The notes under the pieces: generated by a model | Told to the model about the DNA's origin: nothing | What the model saw: only the letters and a program-made list of their open reading frames with translations | The model's database searches: none | Assembly (NCBI RefSeq): GCF_036014215.1 | Contig: NZ_CP107921.1 | Coordinates: forward strand, 6,083,501-6,147,500 | From: Streptomyces sp. NBC_00440 | Lineage (GTDB): Bacteria; Actinomycetota; Actinomycetes; Streptomycetales; Streptomycetaceae | Direction: 5' to 3' | DNA: 64,000 nt | Shown here: piece after piece, positions 8,835 through 17,984 of the stretch | Layout of the letters: every line of letters starts with the position of its first letter | How positions within the stretch are numbered: position 1 is the stretch's first letter | Program-made: the position numbers and the translations under genes

Positions 8835-9655
8835 TGCGGCTCGACGTCGTCACGATCTTCCCCGAGTACCTCGAACCGCTGAATGTCTCGCTGGTCGGCA
8901 AGGCGCGCGCCCGCGGCCGGCTCGACGTACAGGTCCACGACCTGCGCGACTGGACGTACGACCGGCACAACACGGTCGACGACACCCCCTACGGCGGCGG
9001 CCCCGGCATGGTCATGAAGACCGAGCCCTGGGGCGAGGCGCTGGACGAGGTGCTGGCCGCCGGTTACGAGTCGGGGGCGTCCGGCCCCGTCCTGGTCGTG
9101 CCCACACCCAGCGGCCGCCCCTTCACCCAGCAGGTCGCGGTCGAACTCTCCGAGCGGCCCTGGCTGGTCTTCACGCCCGCCAGGTACGAGGGCATCGACC
9201 GTCGGGTCGTCGACGAGTACGCGACCCGGATGCCGGTGTACGAGGTCTCCATCGGGGATTACGTCCTGGCCGGCGGCGAGGCCGCGGTCCTGGTCATCAC
9301 GGAAGCCGTGGCCCGGCTGCTGCCCGGCGTGCTCGGCAACGCCGAATCGCACCGTGACGACTCCTTCGCCACCGGCGCGATGGCCGACCTCCTCGAAGGC
9401 CCGGTCTACACGAAGCCGCCCGAGTGGCGCGGGCGTGCCATTCCGGACGTCCTGCTGAGCGGTCACCACGGGAAGATCGCGCGCTGGCGCCGGGACGAGG
9501 CGTTCCGGCGTACGGATCTCAACAGGCCGGACCTGCTGGAGCGCAGCGACCCCGCGTCCTTCGACAAGAAGGACCGCGAAATGCTCTCGATCCTGGGCTG
9601 GAAGCAGGGGCCCGGAGGGCGATTTGGGCGAGAGCCCGGGGACGTGGAAGAATAG
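8834..9655 (+). CDS. trmD: tRNA (guanine-37-N1)-methyltransferase
   Basis: TrmD methylates G37 next to the anticodon and prevents frameshifting at proline codons. The 273-residue protein has the N-terminal [16 protein letters not shown], the SPOUT knot segment [15 protein letters not shown] and the substrate loop [11 protein letters not shown]. It overlaps rimM by one base and is followed after 131 bp by rplS, the usual order. Confidence 0.97.
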   Translation: MRLDVVTIFPEYLEPLNVSLVGKARARGRLDVQVHDLRDWTYDRHNTVDDTPYGGGPGMVMKTEPWGEALDEVLAAGYESGASGPVLVVPTPSGRPFTQQVAVELSERPWLVFTPARYEGIDRRVVDEYATRMPVYEVSIGDYVLAGGEAAVLVITEAVARLLPGVLGNAESHRDDSFATGAMADLLEGPVYTKPPEWRGRAIPDVLLSGHHGKIARWRRDEAFRRTDLNRPDLLERSDPASFDKKDREMLSILGWKQGPGGRFGREPGDVEE

Positions 9656-9786
9656 GCCGCTGCTGTACGTCCGGCGTGCGCCCCTGCCACAGGGGGAACG
9701 ACGACCGTCCGACGCGATCAGCTCCCGAAACTCATCACGATGATTCCGTCGATGACCTGTGGCATCGGCGAAGAAAGCAGAAGATC

Positions 9787-10137
9787 ATGTCCAGCCTGCT
9801 CAACGACGTCAAGGCCGCTTCGCTGCGGTCCGACCTTCCGGCCTTCCGCGCCGGTGACACGGTCAACGTCCACGTCCGTGTCATCGAGGGCAACCGCTCG
9901 CGTATCCAGCAGTTCAAGGGTGTCGTCATCCGCCGCCAGGGTGCGGGCGTCAGCGAGACCTTCACGGTCCGCAAGGTCTCCTTCTCGGTCGGCGTCGAGC
10001 GTACCTTCCCGGTGCACAGCCCGATCTTCGAGAAGATCGAGCTCGTGACCCGCGGTGACGTCCGTCGCGCGAAGCTGTACTACCTCCGTGAGCTGCGCGG
10101 CAAGGCCGCGAAGATCAAGGAGAAGCGCGACCACTGA
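9787..10137 (+). CDS. rplS: 50S ribosomal protein L19
   Basis: The 116-residue protein matches L19 throughout ([62 protein letters not shown]). L19 lies at the 30S-50S interface. ATG 9787 follows GAAAGCAGAAGATC, an AG-rich but non-standard ribosome site. The first signal peptidase gene starts 33 bp downstream; a hairpin inside that gene may be the real end of the rplS transcript. Confidence 0.97.
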   Translation: MSSLLNDVKAASLRSDLPAFRAGDTVNVHVRVIEGNRSRIQQFKGVVIRRQGAGVSETFTVRKVSFSVGVERTFPVHSPIFEKIELVTRGDVRRAKLYYLRELRGKAAKIKEKRDH

Positions 10138-10170
10138 GTCCACAGGGCGGCCGGATAAGCTCTGGCCCCG

Positions 10171-10938
10171 ATGGACACCGAAGCACAGCACAAGGAGCGC
10201 GACCGCTCACCCGAACCGGATACGTCCGGGGAGGGAGAGCGGTCGCGCTCTGTGCGTTTCGCCGCGCTGACCGAGGGGCCCTGGCGCAAGGCCGGGCTGC
10301 TGGCCCTGGTCTGCATGGTGTTCCTGCTCCTGCTCAGTACGTATGTGATGCAGCCGTTCCTCATCCCCAGCGGCTCCATGGAGCCCACGCTCCAGGTGGG
10401 GGACCGGGTGCTGGTGGACAAGCTGGCGTACAGGTTCGGCGACGTGCCGCAGCGCGGGGACGTCGTGGTCTTCGACGGCACCGGCTCCTTCGTGCAGGAG
10501 GCGCCCGCGCAGAACCCCGTGGCCCGCGTGGTGCACGGTGCGGCGGCGGCGCTGGGTCTTGCCGCGCCCACCGGTACCGACTACGTCAAGCGTGTGGTGG
10601 GGGTGGGGGGCGACCATGTCGTCTGCTGCGACAAGCGCGGGCGGATCAAGGTGAACGGGCAGCCGGTGGACGAGACGTATGTCTATCCCGGCAACCCGCC
10701 CTCCCTGGTGCCCTTCGACATCGTGGTGCCCGCCGGAACCCTCTGGGTGATGGGCGACCACCGCTCCCGCTCCAGCGACTCCCGTGACCATCTCGGGGAT
10801 CCCGGTGGCGGGATGGTCCCGGTGGGCCAGGTGATCGGGCGGGCCGCCCGGATCGGCTGGCCGTTCAGCCGCTGGAGCTCGCTGGAGCGGACCCGAGCCT
10901 TCGACCGGGTACCGGAGGCCGGTGGCAGCCATGGGTAA
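10171..10938 (+). CDS. sipW: Type I signal peptidase SipW
   Basis: This membrane protease removes signal peptides after export. The 255-residue protein has one N-terminal membrane segment (about 41-60), the nucleophile Ser69 in IPSGSMEPTL, and the general-base Lys140 in DYVKRVVGVGGD, followed by the GDHRSRSSDSRD box. Unlike the next three homologues it shows no C-terminal membrane anchor, as described for SipW of Streptomyces lividans. It is first in a four-gene cluster and its stop overlaps the start of sipX. Codons 9-27 form a nested palindrome (10195-10250), unusual for coding sequence. Confidence 0.92.
   Translation: MDTEAQHKERDRSPEPDTSGEGERSRSVRFAALTEGPWRKAGLLALVCMVFLLLLSTYVMQPFLIPSGSMEPTLQVGDRVLVDKLAYRFGDVPQRGDVVVFDGTGSFVQEAPAQNPVARVVHGAAAALGLAAPTGTDYVKRVVGVGGDHVVCCDKRGRIKVNGQPVDETYVYPGNPPSLVPFDIVVPAGTLWVMGDHRSRSSDSRDHLGDPGGGMVPVGQVIGRAARIGWPFSRWSSLERTRAFDRVPEAGGSHG
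10195..10250 (+). terminator. Nested perfect palindrome inside the start of sipW
   Basis: GAGCGCGACCGCTC (10195-10208) is perfectly complementary to 10237-10250, and within the loop CCGGA-TACG-TCCGG (10216-10229) forms a second hairpin with a tetraloop. It lies 57 bp after the rplS stop, so it may terminate or attenuate the rplS transcript before the sip genes. That it functions is an inference. Confidence 0.6.
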
Positions 10939-12001
10939 CCGGGGGAGAAATCGGGGCAGCGGGCAGAGCGGCGAGCGGACGCCGGAGACGGGCGCCCCCA
11001 CGGGCGAGCGCGCCCTGCCCACCAGGGCCGAGCGGCGCAGGCTCGCGCGCAAGGTCCAGCGGCGGCGGCGCCGGTCCAGGGCGGTGGAGATACCGGTCCT
11101 CATCGTCGTGGCGGTCGTGATCGCGCTGGTGCTCAAGACCTTTCTGGTGCAGGCGTTCGTCATCCCGTCGGGTTCGATGGAGGAGACGATCCGGATCGGC
11201 GACCGGGTGCTGGTGGACAAGCTCACCCCCTGGTTCGGGTCAAAACCGCAGCGTGGCGATGTCGTCGTCTTCAAGGACCCCGGCCACTGGCTCCCGCCGG
11301 AGGAGAGCAAGTCCCAGAGCTCGCCGTTCCTCGTCAAGCAGCTCAAGGAAGGCCTGACCTTCATCGGGCTGCTGCCGTCGGACAACGAACAGGACCTGAT
11401 CAAGCGGGTCATCGGGGTCGGCGGCGACACCGTGAAGTGCTGCGACAAGGACGGCAGGGTCACCGTCAACGGCGTCCCGCTGAACGAGCCGTATCTCCAT
11501 CCGGGAAATCCGCCCTCCCAGCTGAAGTTCGAGGTGAAGGTCCCGGCCGGGCGGCTCTTCGTGATGGGCGACCACCGGTCCAACTCGGCGGATTCGCGGT
11601 TCCACATGGACGGTCCCTACCAGGGGACGGTGCCGGTGAGCGGTGTGGTGGGGCGCGCGGTCGTCATCGCCTGGCCGGTGGGGCACTGGAGCAGGCTCAA
11701 GGAGCCCGCCACCTTCGCATCGGTGGCGTCCCGGGCCGCGGGTCCGGACGGCGCGGATCCGCCCGGCTCCGGTCCACCGGGCCTCGCCGCTCAGGATCGG
11801 CACGTAAACTTCCCGCTCCCGACTCCTGCGGAACTTCCGCTCGTTATGGGAGTGGTGGGCCTGCGTCTCCTCGGAGGCAGGCGACGGCACGGAGTGAGGA
11901 GTGGATGTGGGGGACGTGGCGGTCGGCGCGCGATCCGGACACGAAGAACCAGAGGACCGGCCCGGGCCGCCCGTTGGTGGCGCGGGAACCGAAGCCTCTG
12001 A
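10931..12001 (+). CDS. sipX: Type I signal peptidase SipX
   Basis: A second signal peptidase with an Arg-rich cytoplasmic N-terminus, a membrane segment at about residues 53-72, Ser82 in IPSGSMEETI and Lys158 in DLIKRVIGVGGD, plus GDHRSNSADSRFH. ATG 10931 is 12 nt after GGAGG (10914-10918); a GTG at 10922 is the alternative start. The 356-residue frame runs 101 bp into sipY, and its last 90 residues beyond the catalytic domain are low-complexity with one weak hydrophobic stretch (LPLVMGVVGLRLL). Either the overlap is real or a frameshift has extended the end. Confidence 0.85.
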   Translation: MGNRGRNRGSGQSGERTPETGAPTGERALPTRAERRRLARKVQRRRRRSRAVEIPVLIVVAVVIALVLKTFLVQAFVIPSGSMEETIRIGDRVLVDKLTPWFGSKPQRGDVVVFKDPGHWLPPEESKSQSSPFLVKQLKEGLTFIGLLPSDNEQDLIKRVIGVGGDTVKCCDKDGRVTVNGVPLNEPYLHPGNPPSQLKFEVKVPAGRLFVMGDHRSNSADSRFHMDGPYQGTVPVSGVVGRAVVIAWPVGHWSRLKEPATFASVASRAAGPDGADPPGSGPPGLAAQDRHVNFPLPTPAELPLVMGVVGLRLLGGRRRHGVRSGCGGRGGRRAIRTRRTRGPARAARWWRGNRSL

Positions 12002-12914
12002 CAGCGGGAGGTCCTACGGTTCCGACAGGGACGGCGGCCAGCACAGGGCCGGCGGCCGGCAGAACGGCCCCGGCGGGCCGGGCGGGCCGGACGGCTTCGA
12101 CGAGGACGGCGAGGACGGCGAGAACACCGGAAGCACCAGGAACAAGGGACCGAAGAAGCAGCGCTCCTTCTGGAAGGAGCTGCCGCTCCTCATCGGTATC
12201 GCGCTGGTCCTGGCCCTGTTGATCAAGACTTTCCTGGTCCAGGCGTTCTCGATCCCCTCCGACTCGATGCAGGACACGCTGCAGCGGGGTGACCGGGTGC
12301 TGGTCGACAAACTGACCCCGTGGTTCGGTTCGGAACCGGAGCGGGGCGACGTCGTGGTGTTCCACGACCCGGGCGGCTGGCTCGAAGGTGAGCCGACCCC
12401 GACTCCGAACGTGGCACAGAAGTTCCTCAGTTTCATCGGCCTGATGCCGTCCGCCGAGGAGAAGGACCTGATCAAGCGCGTCATCGCGGTCGGCGGCGAC
12501 ACGGTTTCGTGCAAGAAGGGGGGCCCGGTCGTCGTCAACGGCAAGGCGCTCTCCGAGAAGTCGTTCATCTACCCGGGCAACACCCCGTGCGACGACCAGC
12601 CGTTCGGGCCGATCCATGTGCCCAAGGGCCGGATCTGGGTGATGGGCGACCACCGTCAGGACTCGCTCGACTCGCGTTACCACCAGCAGCTGCCGGGTGG
12701 CGGAACGGTCTCCACCAAGGAGGTCGTCGGACGGGCCTTCGTCGTGGCCTGGCCGGTCAACCGCTGGTCGTGGCTGGGTGTTCCGAGCACCTTCGACCAG
12801 AAGGGCATCAACGCCGCAGGTGCCGTGGCTCCCGGGGCGCTGGGACTCGCAGGGGCACTGCCGCTGGTGATCCGGCGCAGGCGCAAGCTGACCCGCGAGG
12901 GTACTGCCGGGTAA
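11901..12914 (+). CDS. sipY: Type I signal peptidase SipY
   Basis: The third signal peptidase, 337 residues. A long Gly/Asp/Glu-rich cytoplasmic N-terminus (1-85) precedes the membrane segment (about 93-110), Ser122 in IPSDSMQDTL and Lys192 in DLIKRVIAVGGD; GDHRQDSLDSR follows. A C-terminal hydrophobic stretch with arginines after it (GALGLAGALPLVIRRRRKL) fits the extra anchor described for Streptomyces SipX, SipY and SipZ. GTG 11901 is preceded by GGAG six bases upstream; GTG 11907 is also possible. The start overlaps the end of the sipX frame by 101 bp. Confidence 0.9.
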   Translation: MDVGDVAVGARSGHEEPEDRPGPPVGGAGTEASDSGRSYGSDRDGGQHRAGGRQNGPGGPGGPDGFDEDGEDGENTGSTRNKGPKKQRSFWKELPLLIGIALVLALLIKTFLVQAFSIPSDSMQDTLQRGDRVLVDKLTPWFGSEPERGDVVVFHDPGGWLEGEPTPTPNVAQKFLSFIGLMPSAEEKDLIKRVIAVGGDTVSCKKGGPVVVNGKALSEKSFIYPGNTPCDDQPFGPIHVPKGRIWVMGDHRQDSLDSRYHQQLPGGGTVSTKEVVGRAFVVAWPVNRWSWLGVPSTFDQKGINAAGAVAPGALGLAGALPLVIRRRRKLTREGTAG

Positions 12915-12959
12915 GGTGCGCTCCCAGATTGTTGATCTCCGATATGGGGGAGCGCTGGG

Positions 12960-13709
12960 ATGAGCGGAACAGTACGTACGAGTGACGGAGGCGGCCGGCT
13001 CGGCAGTGCGCTGTCGGGTCTGGCCGTGGCCGTTGGCTGCGTGCTCTTTCTCGGAGGGTTCGCCTGGGGAGCGGTGGAGTACAAGCCGTACACCGTGCCG
13101 ACCGACTCGATGACCCCGACCGTGCAGGTGGGGGACCGGGTGCTGGCGCAGCGAATAGACAGCGGTGCGGTGCACCGCGGCGACGTGGTGATCTTCAAGG
13201 ACCCCGACTGGGGCGATATGCCGATGGTCAAGCGGGTCGTCGGAGTCGGCGGCGACAAGGTCGCCTGCTGCGACACCCAGGGCCGGCTCACCGTGAACGG
13301 CAAGGGAATCAACGAGCCGTACCTCAACACCGATTCGCTCTCCAAGGGGCGGGCCTCCGCGATGGACTTCACCGTGAAGGTGCCTGAGGGCCGGCTCTTC
13401 ATGCTCGGTGACGAGCGCACCAACTCGATGGACTCGCGCGTCCACCTCCAGGACGCGGACCACGGTTCGGTGCCGCGCTCGACGGTGTCCTCGCGGGTGG
13501 ACGCCATCGCCTGGCCGCTGAGCGGCGGAATGATGGAGCGGCCGAAGGGCTTCGCCGCGCTGCCCGGCGGGGTCTCGCAGCCAGGGCCGCTGAAGCTGAT
13601 CGTGGCGGCTGTGCTGGCCGGAGTCGTGCTGATCCTGGGCGGGGCCGTCTACGGGCCGCTCGCGCAGCGTCTCGGCCGCAAGAAGAAGGTGGCGGTCGGT
13701 GTCGGCTGA
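12960..13709 (+). CDS. sipZ: Type I signal peptidase SipZ
   Basis: The fourth and shortest of the catalytic set, 249 residues. Membrane segment about 17-38, Ser50 in VPTDSMTPTV, Lys91 in PMVKRVVGVGGDK, then GDERTNSMDSR and a clear C-terminal membrane anchor (LIVAAVLAGVVLILGGAVYG). It starts 45 bp after sipY and its end overlaps the NUDIX gene by 11 bp. Four tandem sip genes are characteristic of Streptomyces and fit its very large secretome. Confidence 0.92.
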   Translation: MSGTVRTSDGGGRLGSALSGLAVAVGCVLFLGGFAWGAVEYKPYTVPTDSMTPTVQVGDRVLAQRIDSGAVHRGDVVIFKDPDWGDMPMVKRVVGVGGDKVACCDTQGRLTVNGKGINEPYLNTDSLSKGRASAMDFTVKVPEGRLFMLGDERTNSMDSRVHLQDADHGSVPRSTVSSRVDAIAWPLSGGMMERPKGFAALPGGVSQPGPLKLIVAAVLAGVVLILGGAVYGPLAQRLGRKKKVAVGVG

Positions 13710-14187
13710 GCTGCGCGAGGTCGCACGCGTCATCCTGCTCGATCCGGCCGACCGGGTGCTGCTGATGCACGGCTTCGAGCCCGCCGATCCGGCGAGCACC
13801 TGGTGGTTCACCCCCGGCGGAGGCGTCGAGGCCGGGGAGACCCATGAGGAGGCCGCCCTCCGTGAGGTACGGGAGGAGACCGGCATCGACGCGGTGGAGC
13901 TCGGCCCGGTCCTGTGGTCCAGGGTGTGCTCGTTCCCGTTCGACGGGCGGCGGTGGAACCAGGATGAACGGTACTTTCTCGGGCGAACCAGTCAGACGGC
14001 GACCGCCATGGACGGGCTGACCCCACTGGAGCGGCGCAGTGTCGCGGGGCTGAGGTGGTGGACTTCCGCCGAACTGTCCGCGACGCGTGAGACGGTGTAT
14101 CCGACCAGGCTCGCCGGGCTGCTGCGCACGCTGCTCGACGAGGGTCCCCCGGCTGCACCGGTGGTCCTGGCCCCGGAAATCGTCTAG
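13699..14187 (+). CDS. NUDIX hydrolase
   Basis: A 162-residue protein with a complete NUDIX box GX5EX7REUXEEXGU, seen as GGGVEAGETHEEAALREVRE followed by ETGI (about residues 38-61). Such enzymes hydrolyse nucleoside diphosphates linked to another group; the substrate cannot be read from the sequence. GTG 13699 lies within the end of sipZ (11-bp overlap), so the gene is probably translated with it. A conserved follower of sipZ in Streptomyces. Confidence 0.88.
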   Translation: MSAELREVARVILLDPADRVLLMHGFEPADPASTWWFTPGGGVEAGETHEEAALREVREETGIDAVELGPVLWSRVCSFPFDGRRWNQDERYFLGRTSQTATAMDGLTPLERRSVAGLRWWTSAELSATRETVYPTRLAGLLRTLLDEGPPAAPVVLAPEIV

Positions 14188-14241
14188 GGCGCAGGGGAGC
14201 GGCGCACAATAGGGGGACGCACGGCTGAAGGGGAACATGCC

Positions 14242-14550
14242 ATGAGCGCCGAGGACCTCGAGAAGTACGAGACCGAGATGGAGCTGAAGCTCTACCGGGA
14301 GTACCGCGACGTCGTCGGCCTGTTCAAATATGTGATCGAGACCGAGCGACGCTTCTACCTCACCAACGACTACGAGATGCAGGTGCACTCCGTACAGGGC
14401 GAGGTCTTTTTCGAGGTGTCGATGGCTGATGCCTGGGTCTGGGACATGTACAGGCCGGCCAGGTTCGTCAAGCAGGTACGCGTACTGACATTCAAGGATG
14501 TGAACATCGAGGAGCTCAACAAGAGCGATCTCGAACTTCCGGGTGGCTGA
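14242..14550 (+). CDS. DUF2469 family protein
   Basis: A small acidic protein of 102 residues matching the actinobacterial DUF2469 family over its length (MSAEDLEKYETEMELKLYRE, YKTND-like YLTNDYEMQVH, DAWVWDMYRPARFVK). The function is unknown. It has long been linked by gene order to rnhB, yraN and comM-type genes in actinobacteria; here rnhB is absent and the NUDIX gene precedes it. Confidence 0.88.
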   Translation: MSAEDLEKYETEMELKLYREYRDVVGLFKYVIETERRFYLTNDYEMQVHSVQGEVFFEVSMADAWVWDMYRPARFVKQVRVLTFKDVNIEELNKSDLELPGG

Positions 14551-14551
14551 G

Positions 14552-14588
14552 TTGTCCACAACCGGCGAGTAATCCACCAAGATCCACA
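14552..14588 (+). promoter_or_regulatory. DnaA-box-like module, copy 1
   Basis: TTGTCCACA (14552-14560) equals the Streptomyces DnaA-box consensus. TAATCCACC follows 18 bp on (14570-14578) and ATCCACA again at 14582-14588. The first 28 bp are matched at 22 positions by an inverted copy at 20348-20375. It lies between the DUF2469 gene and yraN. Binding by DnaA is an inference from the motif only. Confidence 0.45.
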
Positions 14589-14634
14589 CGGTGGCGGCCC
14601 GGGCGGCACAGTCGGTACCGGAGGTGGTGCCGGT

Positions 14635-14994
14635 ATGAACGCACGGGGGGCACTCGGGCGGTACGGCGAGGGGCTGGCGGCGAGGACGCTGGCCGGGTCG
14701 GGAATGACTGTCGTCGAGCGGAACTGGCGGTGCAGGTCGGGCGAGATCGACATTGTGGCGCGTGACGGCGACGCACTGGTCGTCTGCGAGGTGAAGACCC
14801 GCAGGGAAGGCCCTTTCGAACATCCGATGGCCGCGGTCACCCCGGTCAAGGCCGAGCGGCTCAGACGCCTCGCCGAGTGCTGGCTCGCGGCGAACGGCGG
14901 GGCGCCGCCCGGCGGGGTGCGGATCGATCTGATCGGGATCATGCTGCCCAGGCGTGGGGCGCCGCTCGTCGAGCATGTGCGGGGGGTGGCCTGA
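14635..14994 (+). CDS. yraN: YraN family protein (UPF0102, endonuclease-like fold)
   Basis: The 119-residue protein has the PD-(D/E)XK nuclease-like core GEIDIVARD (36-44) followed by VVCEVKTR (49-56), the pattern of Holliday-junction-resolvase-like UPF0102 proteins. Activity is not established for the family. Its stop overlaps the start of the comM-like gene by one base, and the three genes yraN, comM and dprA form a tight operon as in many bacteria. Confidence 0.9.
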   Translation: MNARGALGRYGEGLAARTLAGSGMTVVERNWRCRSGEIDIVARDGDALVVCEVKTRREGPFEHPMAAVTPVKAERLRRLAECWLAANGGAPPGGVRIDLIGIMLPRRGAPLVEHVRGVA

Positions 14995-16610
14995 TGGGCT
15001 TCGCACGTGCGTGTTCGGTCGCGCTGGTCGGGGTCGACGGCGTGGTGGTGGAGGTCCAGGCGGATCTCGAACCGGGTATCGCCGCCTTCACGCTGGTGGG
15101 GCTGCCGGACAAGAGCCTGGTCGAGAGCCGGGACCGGGTGCGGGCCGCGGTGGTGAACTCCGGCGCCGAGTGGCCGCAGAAGAAGCTCACGGTCGGGCTG
15201 AGCCCGGCGTCCGTACCGAAGAGCGGCAGCGGATTCGATCTGGCCGTCGCCTGCGCCGTTCTGGGGGCGGCCGAGCGCATCGACCCGAAGGAGATCGCCG
15301 ATCTGGTGCTCATCGGGGAGCTGGGGCTCGACGGCCGGGTCAGGCCGGTGCGCGGCATCCTGCCGGCCGTGCTGGCCGCGGCCGAAGCGGGGTACCACCA
15401 GGTCGTGGTCCCGGAGCAGACCGCGGGGGAGGCGTCACTGGTGCCCGGGGTCCAGGTGCTCGGGGTGCGGAGCCTGCGGCAGCTCATCGCCGTACTGACC
15501 GGCGAACCGGTCCCCGAAGAGGCGGCTCCGGTGGCGGGGCGGCCGGACCCGATGCTGGCCGGGCTGATGGTGCCGGGCGCCGGGGCCGGCACCGGGCTGG
15601 CCCCGGGCATGGGGTCGGGGCCCGATCTCGCGGATGTGGCGGGGCAGCCGGCCGCCAGGAAGGCGCTGGAGGTCGCCGCCACCGGGGCCCACCATCTGCT
15701 GTTGCACGGGCCCCCCGGCGCAGGCAAGACCATGCTGGCCGAGCGGCTTCCGGCGATCCTGCCGCCGCTGACCAGGCACGAGTCGCTGGAAGTGACGGCG
15801 GTCCACTCGGTGGCGGGCATCCTCCCGCCGGGGGAGCCACTGATCGGGACCGCGCCGTACTGCGCCCCGCATCACTCCGCGACCATGCAGTCGCTGATCG
15901 GCGGCGGTAACGGCCTGCCCCGGCCGGGGGCCGTCTCCCTGGCGCACCGCGGGGTCCTCTTCCTCGACGAGGCCCCCGAATTCTCCGTCCGGGTCCTCGA
16001 CGCGCTCCGCCAGCCGCTGGAGTCCGGGCATGTGGTGGTCGCGCGCAGCGCAGGGGTGGTGCGGCTGCCTGCCAGATTCCTGATGGCACTGGCCGCGAAC
16101 CCCTGTCCCTGCGGCAGACACACGATGAACGGCTCGGGGTGCGAATGCCCGCCCTCGATGGTCCGCAGGTACCAGTCCAGACTCTCCGGCCCGCTCCTCG
16201 ACCGGGTGGACCTGCGGGTCGAGGTGGAGCCGGTGCGCCGCTCGGACCTCATGGGACAGGGCGGTGCGGGTGAGTCGTCGGCGGCCGTTGCCGTACGGGT
16301 ACGGGAGGGCCGGGAGCGGGCGGCGGCGCGGCTGGCCGGTACGCCGTGGAGCACCAACAGCGAGGTGCCGGGCCATGAGCTGCGGACCCGCTGGACGGCC
16401 GTGCCGGGTGCGCTCGCCGCGGCCGAGCGGGACATGGAGCGCGGACTGCTCACGGCCCGCGGTCTCGACCGGGTGCTGAGGGTGGCCTGGACGGTCGCCG
16501 ATCTGGCGGGCCGGGACCGGCCTGGTGCCCAGGACGTCGGGCTGGCTCTCCAGCTGCGTACCGGTGTGGACCGCGGGGCGCTGCTCGCCGCAGGGAAGGA
16601 CGCCGGATGA
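14994..16610 (+). CDS. comM: ComM/YifB-type AAA+ ATPase (Mg-chelatase-like)
   Basis: A 538-residue protein: N-terminal Lon-like ChlI domain (VALVGVDGVVVEVQADLEPG), an AAA+ module with Walker A GPPGAGKTM at about 239-247 and Walker B LFLDEAPEFS, and a C-terminal Mg-chelatase-like domain. NPCPCGRH and the cysteines in SGCECPPS are typical. In Vibrio, ComM is a hexameric helicase that promotes branch migration in natural transformation; the Streptomyces role is unknown. ATG overlaps the yraN stop and its own stop overlaps dprA (ATGA), so all three are translationally coupled. Confidence 0.92.
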   Translation: MGFARACSVALVGVDGVVVEVQADLEPGIAAFTLVGLPDKSLVESRDRVRAAVVNSGAEWPQKKLTVGLSPASVPKSGSGFDLAVACAVLGAAERIDPKEIADLVLIGELGLDGRVRPVRGILPAVLAAAEAGYHQVVVPEQTAGEASLVPGVQVLGVRSLRQLIAVLTGEPVPEEAAPVAGRPDPMLAGLMVPGAGAGTGLAPGMGSGPDLADVAGQPAARKALEVAATGAHHLLLHGPPGAGKTMLAERLPAILPPLTRHESLEVTAVHSVAGILPPGEPLIGTAPYCAPHHSATMQSLIGGGNGLPRPGAVSLAHRGVLFLDEAPEFSVRVLDALRQPLESGHVVVARSAGVVRLPARFLMALAANPCPCGRHTMNGSGCECPPSMVRRYQSRLSGPLLDRVDLRVEVEPVRRSDLMGQGGAGESSAAVAVRVREGRERAAARLAGTPWSTNSEVPGHELRTRWTAVPGALAAAERDMERGLLTARGLDRVLRVAWTVADLAGRDRPGAQDVGLALQLRTGVDRGALLAAGKDAG

Positions 16611-17776
16611 GTACCGATGCCGGCGGGGACGAGCGGCTGGCCCGGGCCGCGCTCACCCGGATCGTCGAGCCGGGCGATGAACTGGCCGGCCGATTGCTGC
16701 GCGAACTGGGGGCCGTGGAGCTGTGGCGGCGGCTACGCACCCTGGCGAACAGCGGGGAAGCGGTGTTCCCCGGGGTGAGCGCCAAGCGGCTCGGCGGCTA
16801 CCGGCTGAGGGCGGCTGCGGCGCGGCCCGAGCAGGATCTGCGGGCCGCGGCCGCGGGCGGCGGCCGGTTCATCTGTCCGGGGGATCAGGAATGGCCGGTG
16901 CAGCTCGACGACCTGGGAGACGCACGGCCCGTCGGACTCTGGGTGCGGGGCCGGCCCCATCTGCGGATATGGGCATTGCGCTCCGTGGCGGTGGTCGGCG
17001 CCCGTGCCTGTACGGCCTACGGGGCGCACATGGCGGCAGCGCTGGGCTCCGGCCTCGCAGAGCTGGGGTGGGTCGTCGTGTCGGGCGCCGCGTTCGGTGT
17101 CGACGGGGCCGCGCACCGCGGGGCGCTCGCCGCGGGCGGGGCCACCATCGCGGTGCTGGCGTGCGGAGTCGACACGGTCTACCCGCGCGGTCACGCCGAG
17201 ATGATCGGGCGGATCGCGGAACAGGGGCTCCTCATCGGCGAGTTGCCACCGGGCGCCCATCCCACGCCCAGCCGCTTCATCCTCCGCAACCGTGTGATCG
17301 CCGCGCTCACCAGGGGAACCGTGGTCGTCGAGGCCGAGTACCGCAGTGGCTCACTGGCCACCGCGCGCAGCGCGCAGAAGCTCGGCCGGTACACGATGGG
17401 CGTCCCCGGACCGGTCACCAGCGGGCTCTCCGCCGGTGTGCACGAACTGCTGCGCGGCGGGGGCCTGCTGGTCACCGACGCGGCCGAAGTCGCCGAGCTG
17501 GTGGGGGACATCGGCGATCTCGCACCCGGCAGACACGGCCCGGTCCTGCCCCGGGACCTCCTCGGGCCCGTCGCCGCCCGGGTCCTGGAGGCGCTTCCCG
17601 GCCACGGCGCGGTTGACGGGCGGGATGTGGCCCGTGAGGCCGGGACGACAGCAGATGAAGCGCTCGCCAGGCTGTACGAACTCCACTCGTTGGGGTTTGT
17701 TGAACGGCGAAGTGAAGGATGGCAGTTGGTACCGAGGGCGCCACAGATCACGGACACCCGGCGAGGCGATGCTTGA
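16607..17776 (+). CDS. dprA: DNA-processing protein DprA
   Basis: DprA binds single-stranded DNA and loads RecA. The 389-residue protein has an N-terminal SAM-like region, a Rossmann domain with VVGARACTAYG, SGAAFGVDGAAHRGAL, LACGVDTVYPRGH and FILRNRVIAALT, and a C-terminal winged-helix region (GPVAARVLEALPGHGAVDGRD). The start ATG at 16607 overlaps the stop of the comM-like gene. Natural transformation is not established in Streptomyces, so a recombination role is likelier than uptake. Confidence 0.94.
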   Translation: MSTDAGGDERLARAALTRIVEPGDELAGRLLRELGAVELWRRLRTLANSGEAVFPGVSAKRLGGYRLRAAAARPEQDLRAAAAGGGRFICPGDQEWPVQLDDLGDARPVGLWVRGRPHLRIWALRSVAVVGARACTAYGAHMAAALGSGLAELGWVVVSGAAFGVDGAAHRGALAAGGATIAVLACGVDTVYPRGHAEMIGRIAEQGLLIGELPPGAHPTPSRFILRNRVIAALTRGTVVVEAEYRSGSLATARSAQKLGRYTMGVPGPVTSGLSAGVHELLRGGGLLVTDAAEVAELVGDIGDLAPGRHGPVLPRDLLGPVAARVLEALPGHGAVDGRDVAREAGTTADEALARLYELHSLGFVERRSEGWQLVPRAPQITDTRRGDA

Positions 17777-17984
17777 CCTGGGGCAATCGGGTGAAAAGGT
17801 GATGCCGCAGCCTCGGCAGGGGCGGTCCGGCAGCACCTCCCGGACACGGTTCGCGCGTTGACGTCACACAGGTGCTATGACGTACTCATCGCACCCTGCG
17901 ATGCTCCAGTCACGCTACGCTCACCAGGAATCCGGCTCAAAACAAGTCCCACGCAGGTCCCAGCAGAACGGCTCAAGGCAACGA

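Noticed and set aside
17877..17984. Upstream in-frame ATG giving a 36-residue longer WhiG
   Set aside because: The extension is not part of known WhiG proteins and ATG 17985 has a better ribosome site.
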